Positions 1-8,075 of a DNA stretch of 64,000 nucleotides are shown one piece after another (positions within the stretch are counted from its first letter, which is position 1; the number at the start of each line of letters is the position of its first letter). The translations under genes and the position numbers were made by a program. Source of the stretch: Methanobrevibacter millerae (GTDB lineage: Archaea; Methanobacteriota; Methanobacteria; Methanobacteriales; Methanobacteriaceae); NCBI RefSeq assembly GCF_001477655.1, contig NZ_CP011266.1, forward strand, positions 2,092,001 through 2,156,000, read 5' to 3'. A model generated the notes under the pieces. The model saw nothing but the letters and a program-made list of their open reading frames with translations, searched no databases and was not told where the DNA came from.

Positions 1-105
1 TATTCTGGACTCAAAAAGTCTTTCTGATTTCATGATATTTACTCTAGTCTTTCTAGAAATCCTTTCAATTTCTTTATCAACATCAAATTTTTCTTTTTTG
101 GCCAT
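1..105 (-). CDS. Partial hypothetical protein (N-terminus only)
   Basis: An open frame begins at the ATG at 105-103 and runs off the left edge of the window. The 35 visible residues are highly charged (MAKKEKFDVDKEIERISRKT and onward) with no membrane segment or recognisable motif. It lies 11 nt downstream of the GyrI-like gene on the same strand and has a GGTGATAG-type ribosome site just before the ATG, so the two may be cotranscribed. Too little is visible to name a family. Confidence 0.5.
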   Translation of the reverse strand, partial: MAKKEKFDVDKEIERISRKTRVNIMKSERLFESRI

Positions 106-115
106 TATCTATCAC

Positions 116-577
116 CTACATTTCAATAATAGGCAACTGAATTTCAGTAATGAATTCATTTTCATTAGAACAGTTATGGAAACTTTTGATTAAAACCTCT
201 TTTGGTGAACCTATAATATCGTAGTTATTAGCCTGAGAAACTTCAACCAACTCAGAATATGTATCTAAAATGTTATCCACCGGACCTTCATGAATTCCAG
301 TCAGCATTTTATGTTCAACCATGTCAACGACACGAATTATATCCTTGTCATCAGCATCAGTTTTAATGACGATTCCTACATCATAAACTGCATCCCCTTC
401 ATTTACTTCATGTCTTGGTGAATAGTAAACAACAAACGGTTCACCTTCAACTTCAATTTCTTCTGCTTCAACCCATCCCATTAATTTAGAAACCAATATA
501 TCCAAATCTTCAATAGGTCCTTTATAATTAATTACTGCTAATTTTTGATCGGGAATGATTTTTATTTCATGTTCCAT
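116..577 (-). CDS. GyrI-like / AraC-type effector-binding domain protein
   Basis: A 153-residue single-domain protein that fits the GyrI-like small-molecule-binding (SOUL/AraC effector) fold. It starts with a beta strand containing KIIPDQKLAVINYKG, has the typical YYSPRHEV segment near residue 50, and a second half beginning with the strand EHKMLTGIHEGP followed by a helix and the closing TEIQLPI strand, i.e. the two pseudo-symmetric SHS2 halves. It has no DNA-binding domain, so it probably acts as a stand-alone ligand binder or binds a separate target. It sits 27 nt downstream of moeA on the same strand. The ATG is preceded by a weak AAGGTG site. The ligand cannot be read from sequence. Confidence 0.75.
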   Translation of the reverse strand: MEHEIKIIPDQKLAVINYKGPIEDLDILVSKLMGWVEAEEIEVEGEPFVVYYSPRHEVNEGDAVYDVGIVIKTDADDKDIIRVVDMVEHKMLTGIHEGPVDNILDTYSELVEVSQANNYDIIGSPKEVLIKSFHNCSNENEFITEIQLPIIEM

Positions 578-604
578 AATTACACCTTCAATATTAATTT
601 TAAT

Positions 605-1828
605 TTAATTGAATAAATAAACTTCTACTTCTTCTCCTTCATCCAACAATTCAACAGACTTTTCTACTTTCACATAACCATCGGCGGTTGATAATGAAAA
701 TATTGCACCAGAATCTTTAAATATAGGATGTATATCATCACCATCAACTTTCACAAGCTGATACTGCATACGGCCAACAGGAGAGTGGATTCTTCTAGTC
801 ATGACTCCCTTTACAACTTTTTTCTCGAAATCTTTTTTAATTCCAGAAAGACTGGTCAGAGGAGGTGCCACGAATGCATTGAATATCATTAAAGCAGATA
901 CAGGATTACCTGGCAAACCAATAACTAATTTTTCATCGATTACACCAACAATAGTTGGTTTTCCAGGTTGAACAGATATTCCATGAATATGAACTTCACC
1001 CAATTCATCAAGAACATGTTTTATAACATCTCCAAGACCTGCTGAAGTTCCGCCAGAACATAAAAGAATATCAACATCTTTTAAGGAATCCTGAATTTTT
1101 TCTTTAACTTGTTCATAGTTGTCACGGACAACTCCTAAAAATTTAGCATCAGCACCGCAGGACACAGCATCATTTTTAATCATGTTACCATTGACATCAT
1201 AGATTTTACCGAACGGCAAATCCTCACCCTGCATAGTGATTTCATTTCCAGATGAAATTACTCCAACAGTAGGTTTTTTATATACTTCAATAGTTTTAAA
1301 GCCCTGTGACAACAATACTCCAATTTTACCTGGATTTAAAACATCACCTTTTTTAAGAATTAAATTTCCTTCCTCAATGTCTGAACCTTTTTTAGCAACA
1401 TCCTGTGATGGAGTTGCTGTAGTAAGCAAATTAACTTTATCATCAAATTTTTCAGAGTACTCTACCATTACAACAGCATTTGCACCTTCAGGCATTGCTG
1501 CACCAGTACTTATTTCTACGCATTTTCCTTTTTCTACAACCTTATCTGTGATGGAACCCGCTTCAAGAAAATCAATGATTTCCAAAGTATTCGGTGATTC
1601 TTCACTTGCACCATAACTGTCTTCAGATAAAATTGCAAATCCATCTTTTAAAGCTTTATCAAAAGGTGGAAAATCCATTCTACTATAAACGTCATTGAAT
1701 AATACTCTTCCATAAGCATCTTCACAGTCAATTTCTTCACTTTCAGGCTTACAGTACTTATCAAATAAATCTTGAATAATATCTTGTGCTTCATCGCACT
1801 CTTTTATTTTTAAAAATTCGGTACCCAT
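605..1828 (-). CDS. moeA: Molybdopterin molybdenumtransferase MoeA
   Basis: MoeA inserts molybdate (or tungstate) into adenylated molybdopterin, the last step of molybdenum-cofactor synthesis. In methanogens the cofactor serves formylmethanofuran dehydrogenase and, where present, formate dehydrogenase. The 407 residues are the usual length. Visible motifs are FPPFDKALKDGFA near residue 55, STGAAMPEGANAVVMVE near 105-125, the MoCF-binding loop LLCSGGTSAGLGD near 255, and GLPGNPVSALMIF near 305, followed by the small C-terminal domain. The start ATG has AGGTG seven nt upstream. It is divergent from aIF1A across about 110 nt. No second moeA or molybdopterin gene is nearby. Confidence 0.95.
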   Translation of the reverse strand: MGTEFLKIKECDEAQDIIQDLFDKYCKPESEEIDCEDAYGRVLFNDVYSRMDFPPFDKALKDGFAILSEDSYGASEESPNTLEIIDFLEAGSITDKVVEKGKCVEISTGAAMPEGANAVVMVEYSEKFDDKVNLLTTATPSQDVAKKGSDIEEGNLILKKGDVLNPGKIGVLLSQGFKTIEVYKKPTVGVISSGNEITMQGEDLPFGKIYDVNGNMIKNDAVSCGADAKFLGVVRDNYEQVKEKIQDSLKDVDILLCSGGTSAGLGDVIKHVLDELGEVHIHGISVQPGKPTIVGVIDEKLVIGLPGNPVSALMIFNAFVAPPLTSLSGIKKDFEKKVVKGVMTRRIHSPVGRMQYQLVKVDGDDIHPIFKDSGAIFSLSTADGYVKVEKSVELLDEGEEVEVYLFN

Positions 1829-1891
1829 TAAAACACCTTTTTATAAAATCCAATAAATTAATATATAGTATATTGATAAATATATAAATAA

Positions 1892-1899
1892 TTTATATA
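1892..1899 (+). promoter_or_regulatory. TATA box upstream of aIF1A
   Basis: TTTATATA sits about 40 nt upstream of the TTG start codon, which places a transcript start near 1920 and leaves a short leader carrying the GGAGGA ribosome site at 1927-1932. It matches the archaeal TATA consensus. The BRE region upstream is A-rich. Confidence 0.6.
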
Positions 1900-1938
1900 A
1901 AATTGTGAAAGTTATCTTAAAATTTTGGAGGAGAGTAT

Positions 1939-2244
1939 TTGTCTAAATCTAATAACAATAACCAACAAGAATATAGAAGAGTAAGAACTCCTAAAAAAGG
2001 AGAAATTCCTGGAGTAGTCGAACAAATTATGGGTCACGGTAAATTAAAAGTTAGATGTGCTGATGGCCATATCAGAATGACTAGAATTCCGGGAAAAATG
2101 AAAAAACGTATTTGGATTCGTGAAGGAGACGTAATCCTTGTAAAACCATGGGATTTCCAATCCGATGAAAAAGGAGACGTAATCTGGAGATACACCAAAA
2201 CCGAATCTAACTGGCTTGAAAGAAAAGGTTACTTAAAAATGTAA
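1939..2244 (+). CDS. eif1A: Translation initiation factor aIF1A
   Basis: aIF1A occupies the ribosomal A site during initiation. The 101 residues contain an S1-like OB fold: GEIPGVVEQIMGHGKLKV, then DGHIRMTRIPGKMKKRIWI and GDVILVKPWDFQ, all typical of the family. The start is TTG at 1939; GGAGGA at 1927-1932 fixes it, and there is no nearer ATG. The gene is followed 31 nt later by rio1. A T-run at about 2257-2265 lies between them and could end some transcripts. This gene pair normally precedes the Dim2-like KH gene and topoisomerase VI in related methanogens, but here that order is interrupted after rio1. Confidence 0.96.
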   Translation: MSKSNNNNQQEYRRVRTPKKGEIPGVVEQIMGHGKLKVRCADGHIRMTRIPGKMKKRIWIREGDVILVKPWDFQSDEKGDVIWRYTKTESNWLERKGYLKM

Positions 2245-2275
2245 CCTCACCATTTACTTTTTTTTACTGATTTCA

Positions 2276-3049
2276 ATGGATCCCAAAGTAGCAAAAGCTG
2301 ACGCGAAGCACCAACAAATACACTCACAAAAAAGAAAAAAAGACAGTGAAGACAGAAAAGTTGGTAATGAAATTTTTGATAAATTAACCTTGGAAACATT
2401 GTATAAAATAGCTAATCAAGGATATATTGATGTTTTAAATGGAGCCATAAGTACCGGAAAAGAAGCCAATGTACTTACAGGCATCAATAAAAATGATGAA
2501 TTTGTAGCTGTAAAAATATATAGGGTCGCTACTTCTGATTTTAAGAAGATGAATTATTATCTTCATGGAGATCCAAGATTCAATGTTAAAACCAAAAATA
2601 AACGTAAAATCATTTATTCTTGGGTTACAAAAGAATTTAAAAACTTAAAAAGATTATACGATGCGGGAGTTAATGTTCCTGAACCATATACAAGTTCCAA
2701 TAATGTATTATTAATAGAATTTATTGGAGATGAAAATGGAAACCCCGCACAGCCTGTCAAAAATAAAAATCCAAAAAATCCTGATGAATTTTTCAACAAA
2801 TTGTTAGTGGAGTTGAAAAAATTCGTCAATGATGCAAAATTAGTGCATGGGGACTTATCCAACTACAATATTTTGAATAATAATGAGATTCCCGTTATAA
2901 TAGATGTTTCTCAATCAGTAGTTCTTGACAATCCAATATCAAAGGAATTGCTTGAAAGAGACATTAACACCCTCGTTAATGAATATACAAGATTAGGTGT
3001 GAAAACTAGTTTTGATGAAGTTTGGGAATATGTGAGCCCAAAATTTTAG
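2276..3049 (+). CDS. rio1: RIO-type serine protein kinase Rio1
   Basis: Rio1 is an atypical kinase/ATPase acting in late small-subunit ribosome maturation. The 257 residues match the archaeal length. ISTGKEANV (near residue 60) is the RIO glycine-rich loop, VAVKIYR holds the ATP-contacting lysine, VHGDLSNYNIL is the catalytic loop with D and N, and VIIDVSQSV carries the metal-binding aspartate. The protein ends KTSFDEVWEYVSPKF. Degenerate versions of this C-terminal coding segment recur at 4600-4641 and 5399-5440. No Shine-Dalgarno site precedes the ATG. Rio1, aIF1A and the KH protein at 11738 form one functional set for small-subunit translation and maturation. Confidence 0.95.
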   Translation: MDPKVAKADAKHQQIHSQKRKKDSEDRKVGNEIFDKLTLETLYKIANQGYIDVLNGAISTGKEANVLTGINKNDEFVAVKIYRVATSDFKKMNYYLHGDPRFNVKTKNKRKIIYSWVTKEFKNLKRLYDAGVNVPEPYTSSNNVLLIEFIGDENGNPAQPVKNKNPKNPDEFFNKLLVELKKFVNDAKLVHGDLSNYNILNNNEIPVIIDVSQSVVLDNPISKELLERDINTLVNEYTRLGVKTSFDEVWEYVSPKF

Positions 3050-3366
3050 ATAATACCCTTAGGAATTCTAATTCATCACTAACTTTTGAAAAAAATAAGT
3101 TTAACCCATTTTATCATTAATGCATTGTCATCATCCACAATTTTTATTTGAAATTAACATGATTTAAAAAGAGAATATACATTTTTGCAAAAGTCATAAA
3201 AGTATAAGCTGAAAACTCAAACATGAAATTCATTAAGGAGTCATGTTTTAATGAACATATATGAAAATGGCAACTTATTTTATAAAGATAAATATCTTCT
3301 AATGAAATTCTACAAAAGACCCATCACCATGACTTAGCATATTACTTTGCAAAAGCTCTCTAATCT
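3050..3366. other. AT-rich gap after rio1, probable insertion junction
   Basis: No convincing gene is present between rio1 and the rhuM promoter. ATTCATCACTAA at 3071-3082 recurs at 5441-5452, directly after the second rio1 3'-end remnant, which marks this stretch as former rio1 downstream flank. A 28-codon open frame from an ATG near 3251 has an AAGGAGT 13 nt before it but no recognisable content, and I read it as debris or chance. Confidence 0.5.
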
Positions 3367-3374
3367 TTTATATA
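3367..3374 (+). promoter_or_regulatory. TATA box of rhuM
   Basis: TTTATATA about 54 nt upstream of the rhuM ATG predicts a transcript start near 3398. The leader contains the ribosome site GGGAG at 3415-3419, eight nt from the start codon. The inserted gene therefore carries its own archaeal expression signals. Confidence 0.55.
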
Positions 3375-3427
3375 CATTATAAACCTACATATTATTATAG
3401 CAATTAGGATACTCGGGAGCTTATAAT

Positions 3428-4459
3428 ATGAATAATGAAATTGTAAAAACATTATTATATACCAGTGAAGATGGGGCAGTGGCGATAAAGGTAATTATTG
3501 ATTCCGAAAATGACACAATGTGGACTACACAAAAAACCATGGCAGAATTATTTGGTAAAAATATCAAAACCATAAGTAAACATTTAACTAATATTTTTGA
3601 GTCTGAAGAGTTGGTAAAATCGGAAGTTACATTCAATCCGAACGATTCCACTAATAGTGGAATCGTTATTATAAATCCTGATGCTAAAACACAGCCAATA
3701 TTATACAACCTGGATGCCATTATCTCTGTTGGCTATCGTGTAAACAGCAAACAGGCAACACACTTCCGCAGATGGGCAACAGGCGTGCTTAGAGAGTATA
3801 TTATAAAAGGTTTTGCACTGGATGATGAGTTACTGAAAAAAGGCTCAAGATTCGGGAAAGATTACTTTGACCATTTGCTTTCAAGAATCAGAGAAATACG
3901 TGCATCAGAAAGAAGATTCAATCAAAAAATCACGGATTTGTATGCAACAAGTGCAGATTACAATCTGGATGCTGATGAAACAAAAGACTTCTTTGCCACC
4001 GTACAGAACATGCTACTCTTTGCCATAACCGGTCAAACCGCTGCTGAAATCATAAAATCCCGCAGCGACAAAACTAAAGTTAACATGGGACTGACAACAT
4101 GGGAAGATGCTCCCCATGGAAAAATTCTACAGGCAGATGTGGTAATTTCAAAAAACTACTTAAACGAAATGGAATTGGATTCACTGAATACACTGGTTGA
4201 CGGTTTTTTAACATTGGCCGAGACAAGGGCAAATTCCCAAAAACCAACATTCATGAAAGACTGGAAAACATTGCTTTACGGATATCTTGAATTAAGCCAA
4301 TTGCCACTATTGGAAGGAAAAGGCAAAATTTCAGCTGTTGAAGCAAAAACTTATGCGATTAACGAGTATAATGAATTCAGAATAAATCAAGATAAGAATT
4401 ATGAATCTGATTTTGATAACCTTATCAAATCCATCAAACGGATGGAAGGTAAAAAATAA
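3428..4459 (+). CDS. rhuM: RhuM family protein
   Basis: The 343 residues match the RhuM family, named from a Salmonella pathogenicity island and common in bacterial and archaeal accessory regions. The biochemical role is unsettled. The N-terminal third has a helix-turn-helix-like segment (TMAELFGKNIKTISKHLTNI) and the family motif QATHFRRWATGVLREYIIKGFALDDELLK near residues 110-140 (long motif, split here by description). The C-terminal half is helical and ends in a lysine-rich tail. GGGAG at 3415-3419 sets the ATG. It lies between rio1 and a rio1 3'-end remnant, so it arrived as an insertion. No integrase accompanies it. Confidence 0.88.
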   Translation: MNNEIVKTLLYTSEDGAVAIKVIIDSENDTMWTTQKTMAELFGKNIKTISKHLTNIFESEELVKSEVTFNPNDSTNSGIVIINPDAKTQPILYNLDAIISVGYRVNSKQATHFRRWATGVLREYIIKGFALDDELLKKGSRFGKDYFDHLLSRIREIRASERRFNQKITDLYATSADYNLDADETKDFFATVQNMLLFAITGQTAAEIIKSRSDKTKVNMGLTTWEDAPHGKILQADVVISKNYLNEMELDSLNTLVDGFLTLAETRANSQKPTFMKDWKTLLYGYLELSQLPLLEGKGKISAVEAKTYAINEYNEFRINQDKNYESDFDNLIKSIKRMEGKK

Positions 4460-4578
4460 TACGTATCTGGAGAATACTCGTCCCCAGATACTTTTAAAAT
4501 TTTTTAAAGAGTTTAGGTTTAGTGGACATATAATGTATTGATATGACATATTAAGTACTATATTACTTATAATAACAA

Positions 4579-4641
4579 ATGTTACACAGAGAAGTAAATA
4601 AAACATCTTTCCTACGGGAATATGTGAGCCCGAAGTTTTAA
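4579..4641 (+). pseudogene. Degenerate rio1 3'-end remnant (copy B)
   Basis: The stretch after rhuM encodes KTSFLREYVSPKF and a stop in one frame (4600-4641). The real Rio1 end is KTSFDEVWEYVSPKF and a stop. The DNA around GGGAATATGTGAGCCC (4616-4631) is identical to rio1 at 3024-3039. Upstream residues are no longer Rio1-like. The remnant ends 3 nt before the stop of the convergent HEPN gene. Such a partial 3'-end copy is what site-specific insertion at a gene end leaves behind. Confidence 0.7.
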
Positions 4642-4643
4642 AA

Positions 4644-4979
4644 CTATAATAATTTTTCCAGATATTCCTTAAGTTCTGGAAGCTCAACTTTCATAGTTTC
4701 CCAAACCAGATGCTCAATAACATTTTCATAATCATGAGCATGAATATTTCTCATTGCCTTTAAACTATTCCAAGCTATTTCAGGATGCTTGTCTTTGAAC
4801 TCATCAGACAATCTGCCAATATACTCCCCAATTTGGATAATATTAAACGCACATGCCCTTTGGTAATGATCATTGGTTAAGTATTCATTAAAATCATCAC
4901 CAAAATACTCAATGTCACTTGCTGTCGCTTCACAGTATTCTATGATTTTCTTAATATGTTTTTCATCTTTAGCGTTCAT
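4644..4979 (-). CDS. hepT: HEPN/HepT-like (DUF86) toxin
   Basis: A 111-residue all-helical HEPN protein of the DUF86/HepT group. The RNase-type signature R-x4-H-x-Y is visible as RNIHAHDY near residues 83-90. Family members are usually the toxin of a two-gene system, cleaving RNA or being switched off by AMPylation from the partner nucleotidyltransferase. The start ATG lies inside the 3' end of the upstream mntA gene (11-nt overlap), the standard arrangement with antitoxin first. The unit is bracketed by rio1 3'-end remnants on both sides, so it seems to be a separate insertion from rhuM. Confidence 0.87.
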   Translation of the reverse strand: MNAKDEKHIKKIIEYCEATASDIEYFGDDFNEYLTNDHYQRACAFNIIQIGEYIGRLSDEFKDKHPEIAWNSLKAMRNIHAHDYENVIEHLVWETMKVELPELKEYLEKLL

Positions 4980-5262
4980 AGATTATAACCACATCTTTTT
5001 TGATTTTGTTTAAAAATTCCTTATTATGACTGCATGATGAAACCAAATCAACATGACATTTAAATTCATCTTCCAAGTCTTGAACAAAAGACATATATTT
5101 AATTAAAGAAGTCACATCCCCATCATCCATTATGAAGTCCAAATCACTGTCATCACTTGCCTCATTTCTAGCATAAGATCCAAAAAGGCATAACCTATTA
5201 ACCCCATGCTTAATGGCTATTGGAATGGTTCTTTTTGTGATTTCTTCAATAGTAAATATCAT
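4969..5262 (-). CDS. mntA: MNT-type nucleotidyltransferase antitoxin MntA
   Basis: A minimal nucleotidyltransferase of 97 residues, the antitoxin of the HEPN protein that follows. The polymerase-beta-like motif GSYARNEASDDSDLDF (G-S-x-D-x-D) is complete, and a third acidic residue is in CHVDLV, so catalysis (AMPylation of the toxin) is plausible. The frame is open to a GTG at 5271, but that GTG is part of the AGGTG ribosome site serving the ATG at 5262, which I take as the start. The next gene overlaps its end by 11 nt. Confidence 0.87.
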   Translation of the reverse strand: MIFTIEEITKRTIPIAIKHGVNRLCLFGSYARNEASDDSDLDFIMDDGDVTSLIKYMSFVQDLEDEFKCHVDLVSSCSHNKEFLNKIKKDVVIIYER

Positions 5263-5377
5263 TAAAAACACCTAATGAAAATTAATCTGATTAATATTTA
5301 CTTTTAATTTTATATTAAATAAATATTTTTTTATGCACAAAGTTAATTAAACAAATAATCCAAACTTTATTCAGACA

Positions 5378-5452
5378 AATGTTACAGAAAGTATTAGTAA
5401 AACATCTTTCTTACAGGAATATGTGAACCCTAAATTTTGAATTCATCACTAA
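5378..5452 (+). pseudogene. Degenerate rio1 3'-end remnant (copy C) with flank
   Basis: One frame reads KTSFLQEYVNPKF and a stop (5399-5440), matching the end of Rio1 in 11 of 13 aligned positions apart from a short gap. The following ATTCATCACTAA (5441-5452) recurs downstream of intact rio1 at 3071-3082. Copies B and C also share about 30 nt upstream (ACAAATGTTACA and following), so they derive from a common ancestor that differs from the resident rio1. Confidence 0.68.
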
Positions 5453-5528
5453 TCAAATATCATGACATTCCCCATAGACAACACCAATTTACAAAAGAAG
5501 TATTTACAATATAATCAATACATTTTTA

Positions 5529-6494
5529 ATGTTCAAATCAAAAATTAATATCATGAAAAGGATTTTTGAATTAGTCGAAAAATATTTTTTTATAATAATA
5601 TTGGTGGCAGTAGCTATTTCTTTAGTTTATCCAAATTCATTTAAATGGGTTTTAAGTGAGTATAATGGCATCAACATTATCAATTTACTTTTAAGTATTG
5701 TTCTTTTTACAATGGGAACCACATTAAAAGTAGATGACTTCATTAATGTGTTCAAAAATCCTAAGGCAATTGCGGTTGGAATTTCAGCGCAATATATTAT
5801 AATGCCCATCATAGCATTTGCTCTTGCAAGCGCATTTTCTCTAGATACTGCATTGACAGTGGGACTCATTCTTGTTGGAACAGTACCTGGAGGAACCGCG
5901 TCTGACGTCATTACTTTTCTTGCAAAGGGAGATGTGGCATTATCCGTTTCTTTGACTGCGGTTTCTACTGTGATTTCACCCATATTAACCCCATTAATCA
6001 CATTATTATTAATAGGTAATCAAATTCATTTCAATCCAGTTGACATGTTCATTTCGATTGTTCAAATAGTAATTGTCCCAATTATTTTAGGTTTAATCTT
6101 GAATTACAAATTCCCTGATTTTTGTGATAAATTAAAAATTTATTTACCAACAATATCATCTATTGTGATTTGTTTAATCGTAGCAGGAGTAATTGGTGCC
6201 AATAAACAAGCCATTTTAACTTCATCCACCATAATATTCATTGTCATTTCACTGCAATATCTAATTGCAATGTTACTTGGATTTGGAATTGGTTACTTTG
6301 CAGGAATGGATAGAAAACAGAGAATTACAGTAGCTATCGAACTGGCATTTCAAAATTCAGGTTTGTCAACCAGCCTTGCAAAAACTCATTTTCCAAACCT
6401 ATCCCAAGCAACAGTTCCCGGAGCACTTTATTCTGTCTTGCAGAATTTTGCAGGATCAATTCTTGCCTATGTATTCAGAAAATATCAATCTTAA
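5529..6494 (+). CDS. BASS/SBF family (bile acid:sodium symporter-like) transporter
   Basis: A 321-residue membrane protein with about ten hydrophobic segments, fitting the bile acid:sodium symporter (BASS) superfamily, whose members move organic anions such as pantoate, pyruvate or keto acids with sodium. Family features are LVGTVPGGTASDVITFLAKGD in the first half (two crossing helices with GG) and ELAFQNSGLSTSLAKTHF in the second. The start could be ATG 5529 or ATG 5553; neither has a clear ribosome site. It stands alone on the plus strand beyond the last rio1 remnant. The substrate is not predictable from sequence. Confidence 0.85.
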   Translation: MFKSKINIMKRIFELVEKYFFIIILVAVAISLVYPNSFKWVLSEYNGINIINLLLSIVLFTMGTTLKVDDFINVFKNPKAIAVGISAQYIIMPIIAFALASAFSLDTALTVGLILVGTVPGGTASDVITFLAKGDVALSVSLTAVSTVISPILTPLITLLLIGNQIHFNPVDMFISIVQIVIVPIILGLILNYKFPDFCDKLKIYLPTISSIVICLIVAGVIGANKQAILTSSTIIFIVISLQYLIAMLLGFGIGYFAGMDRKQRITVAIELAFQNSGLSTSLAKTHFPNLSQATVPGALYSVLQNFAGSILAYVFRKYQS

Positions 6495-6778
6495 TTGCAA
6501 GAATAGACATATTCTTCATGTCAATGCAAACCAATATTTTTTTATTCTTTCATTGGTTGGCAAAATCCTCTATTTATAGAAGAATTCTTTTTAAATTTTT
6601 TTCAGGATTTTCAGGAGTTTTCTTAATGAAAATTAGACACTTTTCAAGAATTCAAAAATAATAATATGTTAAATTTTTAGAAAATACATTACCAAAAAAC
6701 ATTTTTTTACAAAAAAATATATTAATATATAAACAAATTATATATAATTAAAAAAATTATAAAATATGGGGAGATAGC
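6495..6778. other. AT-rich intergenic region with promoter for the aminomutase gene
   Basis: No gene is supported here. The stretch 6715-6765 has several TATA-like runs (ATATATTAATATATAAAC, TATATAATT) upstream of GGGGAG at 6768-6773, which appears to be the ribosome site of the next gene. Confidence 0.4.
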
Positions 6779-8005
6779 ATAAACACAAATAGAAAAAAAT
6801 CATTAATTCGCTCAAATGAACTCGATAGAATTGCGATTAATGATATGAAACATAAAACAAAAATTAGATTAGGATTCAGTGAGTTTTCTAAGAAATTATA
6901 TGTGGATACAAAAAATAAAATTCTAACAGAATTAAATGCAAGTGAAAAAGATTGGAACAATCCCAAATGGCAATTAAAAAATCGTATCAGCGATGTAAGT
7001 GAAATTTCAAATTACATTAATCTTACAGATGAAGAATATGAAAATATAAAAGATGTCAGTGAAACATACCGATTTGCAATAACACCGTATTATTTTTCAT
7101 TGATTGATTTTGAAAATCCGAATTGTCCAATTAAATTGCAGTCAATACCAAATATTAAAGAACTTGATGAATCAGGCCAATTGGATCCCATGAATGAAGA
7201 ACAATCAAATCCCTCCGGAAAAATCACCCGAAGATATCCCAATAAATTAATCATCAATGTTACTAATGCATGCCCCATGTACTGCAGACACTGCCAGCGC
7301 CGCAGATTGATAGGCGGATTTGATAAAAATACCTCCAAAAGAGCTATCGATGAATCAATAGATTTTATAAAAAATAATCCTACAATCAGAGAAGTATTGA
7401 TTACTGGAGGAGATGCATTATTATTATCAAATAAACGATTGAAAGAAATATTTAATAAATTATCCGGTATTGATCATGTGGAAGTATTGAGGATTGGTAC
7501 AAGAACATTGGCAACACTACCATTTAGAATAAATGATGAACTGGCCGTTCTGCTTAGAAAATACAGGGTGAATATTTCAACACAATTCAATCATGCCTGT
7601 GAAATTACTCCTGAAGCTGTTCAGGCAATTGATACACTTGTCGACCATGGAATACTTGTGAGAAACCAAATGGTATTATTACATAATATTAATGACGATA
7701 AATATTGCATTCAAAAAACTAATGAAGAATTGCAAAAATACCGAGTAATTCCATATTATTTATTCCATCCAAAAGATATTAAAGGCACCAAACATTTCCA
7801 AGTGGATATTTCCAAAGGTTTAGAAATTATGAAGCATTTGGAAGGCAGAACAAGCGGCATGTGCAAACCTACATATGTATATAATTCACCGCTTGGTTTG
7901 GGCAAAGTTCCTTTAGTACCAATGGAAAATATCGAACATGATGAAAACGGATATAAATTCACAACATGGGAAAATAAAATAGTTAAAAAAGATTATATGG
8001 AATAA
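6779..8005 (+). CDS. eam: Predicted glutamate 2,3-aminomutase (KamA-type radical SAM/PLP enzyme)
   Basis: This is a lysine-2,3-aminomutase family enzyme: radical SAM cysteines C-PMY-C-RH-C at residues 143-150 (counted from the ATG at 6845) and the PLP lysine K354 in PLGLGK. In lysine aminomutase two aspartates (D293, D330 of the clostridial enzyme) hold the substrate side-chain amine. Here the aligned residues are K310 and N347, with the same 37-residue spacing, which is the known signature of glutamate 2,3-aminomutase. The product would be beta-glutamate, an osmolyte of methanogens. The strong GGGGAG at 6768-6773 points to an ATA start at 6779, in frame and adding 22 residues; the ATG at 6845 has no ribosome site. 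An acidic amino acid symporter is next door. Confidence 0.8.
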   Translation: MNTNRKKSLIRSNELDRIAINDMKHKTKIRLGFSEFSKKLYVDTKNKILTELNASEKDWNNPKWQLKNRISDVSEISNYINLTDEEYENIKDVSETYRFAITPYYFSLIDFENPNCPIKLQSIPNIKELDESGQLDPMNEEQSNPSGKITRRYPNKLIINVTNACPMYCRHCQRRRLIGGFDKNTSKRAIDESIDFIKNNPTIREVLITGGDALLLSNKRLKEIFNKLSGIDHVEVLRIGTRTLATLPFRINDELAVLLRKYRVNISTQFNHACEITPEAVQAIDTLVDHGILVRNQMVLLHNINDDKYCIQKTNEELQKYRVIPYYLFHPKDIKGTKHFQVDISKGLEIMKHLEGRTSGMCKPTYVYNSPLGLGKVPLVPMENIEHDENGYKFTTWENKIVKKDYME

Positions 8006-8075
8006 ACGGAAATATTTTTTTAATTTATAAGAAAAGAAATATTGCATTTTATAATAAATGCAATATCCATTAATC

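Noticed and set aside
3251-3337. A 28-codon open frame between rio1 and rhuM
   Set aside because: It has a poor start context and no recognisable content; length is within chance for this base composition.
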